From: Phellopilus nigrolimitatus
Lineage: Eukaryota; Basidiomycota; Agaricomycetes; Hymenochaetales; Hymenochaetaceae
DNA: 64,000 nucleotides
Assembly (NCBI GenBank): GCA_021029095.1
Contig: JAJOHG010000062.1
Location: 62,001-126,000, forward strand
Direction of reading: 5' to 3'
A program made the position numbers and the translations under genes. Positions 56,201-64,000 of the stretch are shown piece after piece. The notes beneath the pieces are model-generated. The model searched no databases, was not told the DNA's origin, and was given only the letters and a program-made list of their open reading frames with translations. The stretch's first letter is position 1; each line of letters begins with the position of its first letter.

Positions 56201-56850
56201 GTTTTGAAGGAGGAAACTTGAAACTGTATCTCTGTGCGAACTGTGGTTCTATGTGAGTCGTATCGTAGAATTGATATAGGGAGCAAGAAGACAGAATGTG
56301 AGTCCTCTGTAGTCACAGATGCTTATGAGAGTGAGTTTAACAAGAAAGAAAGATGGTCCTTGTCATTGATGAAAATGAGGAGAATGTCACAATGGCGTTG
56401 GACTCGTATAAGATTGTGGCGGATCACGTGAGTGTGTTCGACGACCATTGTACCACCGCCTAAATAGTTTGCTTAGGAACGCTTGAATAAGACATTTATA
56501 GTTGCTAATAACAGAGATACAGGGATGTTATCCTTACAGTAAACAGAAAATGGTAGCATGTAGGCCGAAGGCAGAACGGAGGAACACGTTATGCGATGAC
56601 TTCCTTGCGATCAGACACAAGTGCTGTACGGCGTAGATTTGAGATTATCGAGAGTAGGTCGTTTGGATTTTAGATGAGAAGGAAGGTATGGGAGTGGGGA
56701 AAGTTATGCAGGGTGTCGCAGACTTGTATCCGCATGCCGCCATATGATATATGTGGCGGAATATTTGAGAAAGTCAGCCATGCGCTTGGCTGGGACAAGC
56801 GCTACCTGGTTCCAGATTGTCAATGCGGACGGCTGAATCGTCATTGAGCA

Positions 56851-57081
56851 CTAGCAGACATACTCGTCCGCCACCTTGCTCCTCTTTCGAATGTCTGATT
56901 TTGCCCTCCCCGTGGTCGAGCTTCGAGCTGGCCGTACAGTTGCAAATCTTGGCTGGTGAAAAACAGTGGCAGATGATACGAGCGCTTCTCGTCGACGAAG
57001 GGCGTGAAGGCTGCTCTCAAAATGATCGTGTGCTCGCGTCATAATTGAAATTGCCCTCATACCACTCCTCACTGAAGGCAT
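56851..57081 (-). CDS. Conserved small frame S, copy D
   Basis: Its 76-residue translation is identical to copy B (32316-32546), although the flanks differ at scattered bases. Function unknown. Confidence 0.35.
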   Translation of the reverse strand: MPSVRSGMRAISIMTRAHDHFESSLHALRRREALVSSATVFHQPRFATVRPARSSTTGRAKSDIRKRSKVADEYVC

Positions 57082-57918
57082 CTGAGCAAGTACGCTTCGG
57101 AAGCCGACACCGCCACAGCAAAGCTAATCATTCGAAGTCCGAGTGCCATACACAGATATCCACAGATATGGGCTCTTATCGGAGAGCGCAGCAGAGCTTA
57201 TGATTGCGGAAATGGTGTCGACAGACCTGAGTCACGGTCGTCGGACTTCGTGGAATGTTTGATTTCTTCACTTGTTCTGAGCCTATCACTTGTGTAGGCG
57301 GTATCAAAGGCGTTCGTCGCATTGATCCTCTTCGTCAAGTTCCGATGAGACATATGGTTCGTCTGCATAATCAGTCAAGTATGAGAATTCTAGCCAAGCA
57401 GATTCAAATAGAGTAACATACCTCGCAAGTCCAATCGCGGTCAACCTGAACTAAATATTAAGAACTCGATTGATATCCGCACAGACCAGATAGCGAAAGA
57501 GCTCGACAATCAAGCAGGCAGATGAGTAGACGAAAGGAATGAGGTTGGTGCTTGGAACCTATTTCGCGGGAACATCTCTTTCTTTACAAAAACGTGAAGA
57601 AAGCAGTAGCGCCCCATGTTCAATGTTTTAAGATTTTGCCCTAGTGAACCGACGAGAAGGCGAGAGAAAACATCGCTCGCAAAGTCCGCGATGAGAGCTT
57701 GGCAGGTGGTGAGTGCGGAGGCGCGGAAGCAGCAGAACATCCATCGTATAGGATGGCTATTGTCATCCGGACCTTGGACGGTGCATTAGGTACCGCTTCA
57801 GCTCGAGGCGATGGTAAGGAAAGCAAGACTAGAGGAATGAAGGCTGGCACGTATATCAACAGCGCAAGGTATCCACTTAAGTGAAGCCACTTAGACGGAG
57901 TAAGTTGGGAGAAAATGT

Positions 57919-58597
57919 ATGACACAAGTCAGAGGAACGAGAAAAAACTCGTCAACGATCGGAAGAACGGTAGATGTCGAAGAGGTACCAAATAAGTTCA
58001 CGATGAATCGAGCGATTGAGTCTAAGCTTCCACCAGTATCGACCTTATTCCTTGCCTTCGAAACATGCCGCACGTCAAGAGAGTCTTGGGATGGACTACC
58101 TGATCGGACGCTGTGTATTTGTGGCGAGACGACGATTGGCGTTGTGAAAGTTCCAGTGGATACGATTCTCCGGCTAGATTTCAAAAAGACACGGACACCC
58201 GTACAGTTCGGTCCCTAAGGTGTACACGCTCGCCATCGTGCTCAGATCGGAGTCGTCGTTGACGGGAGGGAATGATCGGGACTGTGCGGCGTCACGACAC
58301 GCGGACGTGACACAGATGATGAGCTGGCCGCAGCGCAATCAGCTGCAAATTCTCCTCTAAAACGATATCTTGGAACTGGGAACTAGCTTGCTTCGTCGTA
58401 TATCCTGTGCTTGGTATGTCTTGAATCTCCTCTCGTTCACCGTCATTGTCGAGCTCAGTCAGCTTCGAGAAAGAAATCAATCAAGCAAGGCTCGCCGCTC
58501 GCGGAAATTTGACTCACCAGAAGCGCAGCCGAATGTACCTCAAGCATGGTCTCCTGATGCTATTGTGGACCTCGAAGAAGGTGCTGGACGGCGCTGA
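57919..58597 (+). CDS. Conserved frame Y, copy D, uncertain
   Basis: 57919-58218 reads TQVRGTRKNSSTIGRTVDVE, CRTSRESWDGLPDRTLCIC, VPVDTILRLDFKKTRTPVQF, nearly identical to copy B. 58370-58597 reads LLRRISCAWYVLNLLSF and PNVPQAWSPDAIVDLEEG. At least one shift or intron lies between them, around 58,210-58,370. Unknown. Confidence 0.35.
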
Positions 58598-58643
58598 CGA
58601 CGAGGCTAGAGAGTTTGTCCTCTGATGTCGGCCTAATCTCTTA

Positions 58644-59824
58644 TCAATACAGCGTAGCCTGGAAGAACAAAATGGTGACCTGCCGTTGCGGTCTACTGAG
58701 TAACTCGGGATCACTAATCACGGAATATGGCAGGTTGAACCGTCTAGGAAGCTGAAGGGCAAATTTACGATAAAGAGCCATCGTAGACCCAAGACAGGCC
58801 CGAGTGCTTACCTCTGACTGGCGGAGTAAAGGTACGAGTCTTCAACGTCGAGAGAGTAATCAAGTTCACTCACAACTCTGCTACACAGACCGTTCACTTT
58901 TAGCATCGTAGAGAAAGTATCCCGGATGCGAACTAACCTCAGCATTTGGAGCGTCCTCGCCATCTTGCCATCTCCGGCCATCTCACCATCTAGTACGATG
59001 ACGCTACAAAGGATGAGCTTAGGTATCACTAGAGAAACCCCAGGAGATACGTACATAGACGATAGACCAATGATAGAATAGACGTCGGTAAGTAGTTTGA
59101 GACTTTCTGAACTAGTTCGTCGAGCTGATTGCCATTACGGTATGTATCCTGTAGATGGAGTTAGACTACTGAATAACAATAGAATGACAGACATACGCCG
59201 TGTGTTCGATGCTTGAGACTTTCCGCATGGCCAATGCTTTATAACTCAACTCGAAAAGGCTTGAATCACGGTCTCTGCGATGTCGCCTGGCGTCTGCAGA
59301 TTGAGTGAGTGCAGAACATTGGCTAGACGTCATGAGAGAATGCTCACCGAAGTCGCATGCAGGGAGTCGTCTATTTTCCGGCTCAAGCAACTTGAAACGG
59401 CCGGTCAAGTAGCAAGACAAAGGGAACTTCCTTGAGCTGAGACCGCGAGTTATGCAGCGTTGCTTGTCGAGTTTCCTTTGAGATCAATACTCGTGGAATT
59501 CCGCACAGGACGATGGTACTGAGCTGCAAGTCCGCACCACAGGTCTAAGCAACGGTGTATTTCTATCTTCCTCGACAGGTTGAAACTACCAGCTGGTGCA
59601 ATACGAAGCCCCAAGATGAACCTAGAGATCCTGAGCTTGACATCGCACTTATTTGAACAGATATTGAAGGATCGCTGTCGAAATTCAAACCCTCAGTCCC
59701 CTTGCGCGAGATTGGAGGAAAAATAATGCAATACATACCTCAAGTCTAAGAGAAAATCAAAGCAAAGGTACGCTTTTCTCATGTTTCCCGATAGGATATG
59801 TTGAATCGTCGTCCGCTGAGCCAT
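58644..59824 (-). CDS. Gene X, copy D: unknown function, probably damaged
   Basis: Start at 59824, first exon as in B with FLLDL. The donor after SDPSISVQ is ATAAGT instead of GTAAGT. The middle part reads LPACDFGEHSLM and LAMRKVSSIEHT. The exon LDGEMAGDGKMARTLQMLRL continues open through RVVSELDYSLDVEDSYLYSA. The last exon ends at the stop 58646-58644. Loss of the donor GT suggests a damaged copy unless another site is used. Divergent from ZnF copy D. Confidence 0.45.
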
Positions 59825-60129
59825 TGTGGCTCTGTGACTGAGCTTGTCTAAACGATTCTCAACTCGACTAGAAAGCTCGTCGACACACAGATACCTATAT
59901 CTGTGACCTGGGCGTCTTACTGGCCGACTGGCCGGGTTCGGAGCTAGAATGTCGATGGTTGTTACTGAAGACCTGGTTCTCGGGGGGTTCGTTCGGGTTG
60001 CAGTCACGGGACGTCACACATAAATTCGTGTGGCCAAGTCAACATCTTCGTTCGTTCGCGCTTTCATCCCTCCACTCACACCTTCCCCTCACATCCGTCC
60101 TTCTCCCCTCATCTTCTCCTCTTACAAAC
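59825..60129. promoter_or_regulatory. Shared divergent promoter of ZnF and X, copy D
   Basis: 305 bases between the divergent starts. CRE-like GACGTCA at 60010-60016. It carries a small internal duplication relative to B (GGCCGACTGGCCGGG near 59,925-59,940) but is otherwise almost the same. Confidence 0.5.
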
Positions 60130-62078
60130 ATGCCTTCTTCACAGCTACCTGGAAATCCTGATGTGCCGCTGGTCCCAGTGGCCTCCTCGGACTGCAACTT
60201 TGTGTCTATTCTATTCAGCACCGCTCAAATTCTTGTACATTTTTTGCACGATGCTCTTTGACATTGACTTGGATGCTGATAATGCGCTTTGTTAGGCTGG
60301 AGCGACAGTCGGTCAAAGCTACAATTCTCCTCATGACAATCGCCCGAACGACAATCCTTTGCACGACACGGGTATTCTAGTAGACGAGTTTTTCCACAGG
60401 ACGGAAGAGTTCACGGCCTCCGACTGTATTGACCCCGCTCTGCTAATGCTAAACCCCGCCAATACCTTCTCGATCGGAAATCAGGAGGTATTCGAGGCAG
60501 GTGGGGTTTTCGAACTAGGACAAGGTTCGAACCGTATGTCCTTTGTAAAGCCATTTGGTTGACTTGTCTAATGCATGCACCACAGATAGTGGAGAGTACC
60601 AATATGGTCATCATGAAGACGGTCAACCCGACTTGTCTCCCGGCCCCGACACTCTCCCGGCAATGCTGCCCGCACAGAGGGCCTACCCGACACCGCCGTC
60701 GGAAAGTCCACCATACAATCCTCCGACAAGTCATCCTAGCTATGACGCGTCTCCTGCGACCGAATTATTCGCTCCATTTCCGTGGGGAGACGGGAATCAT
60801 TCGCGGCCAGATCAAGGCAACGGCATGTCGACAGAAGCGACACGTACGAGCCAAGCGACGCCGCAAACGCGAAATAGAAGAGCAGCGACTACTCCTCGTA
60901 TAGCTTCCTCGAGCCAGGCACTCGAGATGTGCGAACAAGGCCCTCCGCATTCATCGCGCCAGTACGGGGCACACACCCTTTCTTCCGTGCCTACCGCTCT
61001 AGCTTTCCCAGCATCCGAGATGGACGCACAGACCATTGCTATGCCCGAATTCGTTCAAGGCTCCAGCAGCGGAGCTCCAGCAGCGCACGCCCCCCGTTCG
61101 AGCAAGGCGGGACCGTCGAGGACCGAAAAGACGAAAAAGGCTGCTCGCGCGAGTAAGTCCGGGCCTTCGAAAGCGAAAAAGACAGGGAAAGCCGTTCGTC
61201 TGACTGCAGCGAGTCCGTACGGTGCTCCAGAAGATGCTTTCAGGATGACCGAGCCAAGGGCTCCCAATCCATCTCACCAGGATCCCACTCTCTACACCTT
61301 CACCCTCCCTGCCGTCCCAGGTTTCCTATCGTCCGGGAACGATTCTAATGTACAAAACATGCCCGAGTTCGTTCAAGGCTCGAGCAGCGGAGCTGCAGCA
61401 GCAAACGCTCCTCGTTCGAGCAAGGCGGGACCGTCGAGAACGCAGAAGTCGACGAAGGCCACTCGCAAGAGCAAGGCGAAGAACACAGCGAAGGCCGTTC
61501 GTCTGACTTCAACGAATCCGTACGGTGTTCCCGAAGACGCGTTCGGGATGCCCGAGCCAAGAGCTCCTACCGCATCGCACCAGGACCACCGTCCCACCAC
61601 CTTCGCCCTCCCTGCCGTCCCGGATTTCTCGGCGCCCTGGAACGATGCGCGGGCGAATGTATTGCCTGACTTCATTGAGGGCTCGAGTGGAGGAGCACCA
61701 ATAAATGCTCGCGCGAGCGAGGCGGGACCGTCGAGGACGGAAAGGACGACGAAGACCACTCGTGTGAGCAAGGCAAGGCCGTCAAAGGCCAAGAACACAA
61801 CGAAAGCCGCTCCTCAGGCTGCAGTTCCGGAAGCTCCGCGACTCTACTGCGATTACCCCGGGTGCAGCGCTTCATGTAAGAACATCAATGAGCTTCGTAG
61901 GCACAGAGCCGGATGTCCCTTCGGGCCTGACGGTGGGGCGAGTGCAAGGGCGAATTGCCCATATTGCGACTTGACATACAGTCGCTTTGACGCGATGCAA
62001 CGGCATTGCATAAAAGATCACCCAGGCTCTGTAGTGCCAATCAAAGAGCGCGAGAGAGGAAAGGGCAAGAAGAAATAA
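60130..62078 (+). CDS. ZnF gene, copy D: chimeric repeat-rich zinc-finger protein
   Basis: Exons 60130-60234, 60296-60533 and 60586-62078 give 611 residues, unbroken. The N-terminal two thirds are almost the same as copy C (PPSESPPYNPPTSHPSYDAS, ATTPRIASSSQALEMCEQGP, repeats MPEFVQGSS). The last repeat and first finger switch to the type seen only in copy A: ANVLPDFIEGSSGGAP, SRTERTTKTTRVSKARPSK, CDYPGCSASCKNINELRRH-RAGC. After ASARANCPYC, the second finger and tail (HCIKDHPGSVVPIKERERGK) return to the B/C type. The junctions lie near 61,620 and 61,930. Such a patchwork points to gene conversion or unequal exchange between copies. Same inferred nuclear role as the other copies. Confidence 0.82.
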
Positions 62079-62892
62079 GGGAATCCCGCACCCGTCTCGT
62101 ATGTCATCTTCATCATCGCCGGATTCCTTTCCATTTTTTTCCACGATTTGTACAGCTTTTTTCTCCGCCTTCGCGTCCGGGGGGCATGTGACCTTGGCTT
62201 GTTTGGTCTGTCTCGATCTCTATTTTATTTCCTCATTTATGTTGTCTGCATCTTTTGAATACCGAATATTCTCGCGACTTTCTGTTTCCCTATCCATTTA
62301 TCACCTTTTCCCCCCTTTGTTACCTCGATTTCTGCTTTCGTGACTAGTGTAGCCTCGGCGTGTTTACTGGACTAGGATCCTGTTTTTGTTCCGCAAGTTA
62401 TGTTGTCTGTATTCATACTAAATCTCCGATCATTTATATCTAACAAGCTTCTCATCTGTTACAATGTCTGGTTGGCGATAACGTGTCAAGCGTTCGATGT
62501 TCTTTACTCCTTTAAAACCGCCGCATTCGTCACGAATGCGACACGACTCAAGCTCGGCCGCGTAATCTTTGGTCTCATATCCAGCAAGATGCTTTTGATG
62601 ATTGCACTTTGCAGAAATCTCATCTGAAAAGATCTGCTATTGGTATAGCATATTATGAGAAGGAGTTTATGCTAGATGTCATAAGAGTACTACTGTCTAG
62701 GAGAGAAATGACTGATAGTTCGACCGGAGGAAAGAGACGAAGACAGAAAGTGAGCTACTTCGTGACGATGTGAACGAGCGTGTGGCGGAGGGAAACAGAA
62801 ACCGAACGAGCTCATGATGAAAGGAACTTTTCCAGAGAGTGTCCGGCATGGCATGAGAAAGTGTTATATCAAGTGTGGCTGAGACAGACCTG

Positions 62893-63577
62893 CTAAGCCG
62901 GGGCGCGCAAGAGGCACTTCACGCTTCCATGGACATTCTTCGACCACCTCTTTTTCTCGCACTCGCGTACACATTCAGAGTCGACTGGAAGGCTCCTCAA
63001 CCGACGCATGAAAGAGCCAGCGTGCGCGTAGCCGATGTCTTGGAAATAGCATTCCGACTGCACACGTCCACACGCGCAGAAGTACCGACTACCATTGTGC
63101 GTCAGCGCATGGGTTTTGAGCGACTGGCTGGTGCGGTATGTCCGGCCGCACCCTTCGTAATCGCAAGCAAAGCTCCTCTCGGTCGAAATGGTCTACATGC
63201 TACTGGTTTCTTCTGCTTTACACGGAGAACGCACGAGGTCGAGGATAAAGTGATGCGCTGCGGACCTGGGATGGAAGGAAATTGGATTTTGCCGCATTTG
63301 TCGTAGCGTTTGTCGAAAGTACTATTGTGTCCGGTGAAAGGGAGCCCTGACGCGAAATATTCGGTGATTGCGATAGCTCGGGAGTATCGAGAGATGAGGG
63401 TGAACGTTCTGACTCTTCTTCGCTCAGATACTCAAAGCCGTCCGAGTCTGTGTCTTGGAATTCTCTCCGCGCAAAATTGAATACACTTGGAATGAGTCCC
63501 GAAAGCAGGTTGCTACTGACAAAGGGGGCTTTTCCGAATTCGCCAAATATGTTCTCGTCTTCGAAATCGAATGACAT
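62893..63577 (-). CDS. Gene W, copy D: small C2H2 zinc-finger protein, intact
   Basis: Start at 63577; exon 1 to 63224 encodes a Ser-rich acidic part (FDFEDENIFGEFGKAPFVSS, DGFEYLSEEESERSPSSLDT, YPRPRAFS). A 46-nt intron (63223-63178, GTGTAA..CCGAG) removes a stop and joins in phase 0 to exon 2 (63177-62893), total 212 residues. The finger reads CDYEGC-x12-HALTH (C-x4-C, H-x4-H). After it come a Cys pair (CACGR) and a stretch that no longer forms a classical finger (YAHAGSFMRRLRSLPVDSE), ending CLLRAPA. The intron has unusual ends (acceptor CCGAG), so an alternative is a stop after AFSV. Probable DNA-binding regulator, by the finger. It is the only W copy in the window without an obvious lesion. 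Confidence 0.65.
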
Positions 63578-64000
63578 CTTGTGGTCTGTGCTGTCGAGTA
63601 AGCGAGAAGCTTTCGCACAAACACCATTTTTAGGAGACGTGCCTTAGACGCAAGCAATTAAATGTTAGTATATCTAGAAACTCATAGAGACCGGTCAAAG
63701 CAATTCAATCAACTACGATATGCTCTGTAGGCGATTGTCGCAAACGGCGTCATAGAATCCCACTTTGGATTGCTCGGCTATATCGTTCTGGAAAAGAGTA
63801 AGGGTGCATGAGCTCAAGGTATAGACGTAATTTCGCGATAACATTCTGGCGAGCCATCGAAGAAGTCACTTGGCGGCACAGCTGCGCATGTCACTCTTCT
63901 GCTTCGCTGGAATTTTCATGCGTTATCTCCACGTAAGTTATAGTGTTTTGCGTCTTATTTTGGACGCGATCTTTTATGGGCAAAGTTCAGAAATTTCGAG
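63578..64000 (-). other. Spacer upstream of W, copy D, running off the window
   Basis: Reverse complement of the spacer before W in A (25,700-26,120) and B (37,500-37,915), including the blocks GATCGCGTCCAAA, ACGTGGAGATAACGCATGAAA and the GTCTATACCTTGAGCTCATGC stretch. It shows that module D continues to the right. Nothing else seen. Confidence 0.6.

Larger units (their letters stand above)
51900..64000 (-). repeat. Repeat module copy D (inverted, continues past the right edge)
   Basis: Inverted copy. Read on the minus strand from 64,000 down, it holds the spacer before W, W (63577-62893), ZnF, X, Y, S, Z (56200-54980) and the GC-rich block, which stops near 51,900. This equals the tail of one module followed by most of the next, in the same order as across the A/B junction. 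With copies B and C it forms a large inverted repeat whose single-copy centre is 46.35-51.9 kb. Confidence 0.85.

Noticed and set aside
60039..60221. Minus-strand frame opposite ZnF exon 1, repeated in B, C and D
   Set aside because: It is the exact complement of the conserved ZnF first exon and leader; its conservation is explained by that exon.

Overview
The window looks like nuclear DNA of a filamentous basidiomycete, most likely an Agaricomycete. The evidence is many short introns (about 46-100 nt, GT..AG), a NOD-like receptor with C2, NACHT and WD40 parts, a eukaryotic tRNA-Met, and mixed-strand genes with no operons.

Left part (1-14,900), mostly single copy. A C2-NACHT-WD40 receptor on the minus strand runs off the left edge. 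Its nine-exon model is consistent in every phase except one extra base at about 1917, which breaks the frame just before the NACHT domain. Next come a stretch with decayed or unresolved coding traces (3.5-6.4 kb), an intact two-exon C2H2 zinc-finger gene (6932-8169, minus), and two plus-strand genes for acidic, Ser/Asp-rich proteins of unknown function (9912-11024 and 13271-14672).

Repeat part (14,900-46,350 and about 51,900-64,000). A module of about 11.7 kb occurs as three direct copies: A 15.2-27.0 kb, B 27.0-38.6 kb and a shorter C 38.6-46.35 kb. A fourth copy, D, is inverted (51.9 kb to the right edge), and a remnant lies left of A. Gene order in a module is: a zinc-finger gene with about 100-residue internal repeats ('ZnF'); a divergent partner ('X') that shares its promoter; weak convergent and internal frames ('Y', 'V', 'S'); a four-exon gene with an N-myristoylation-like start ('Z'); a GC-rich low-complexity block; and a small C2H2 gene ('W') just before the next ZnF. 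I recognise none of these families beyond their zinc fingers. The letters are my labels. Copies differ in decay: ZnF is open in B, C and D and broken in A; Z is open in A, B and C but its ATG is ACG in D; W is intact only in D.

Centre of the inverted repeat (46.35-51.9 kb), single copy: a four-exon coiled-coil-like gene (46632-47818), a tRNA-Met(CAT) gene (minus), and a single-exon gene for a 605-residue low-complexity protein (minus).

I see no reverse transcriptase, transposase, integrase, rRNA or CRISPR signature. The module therefore looks like a segmentally duplicated gene block shaped by mutation and gene conversion rather than a recognised transposon. Gene functions inside the module are unknown. 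Repeat limits are read by eye and are accurate to perhaps 100 bases.
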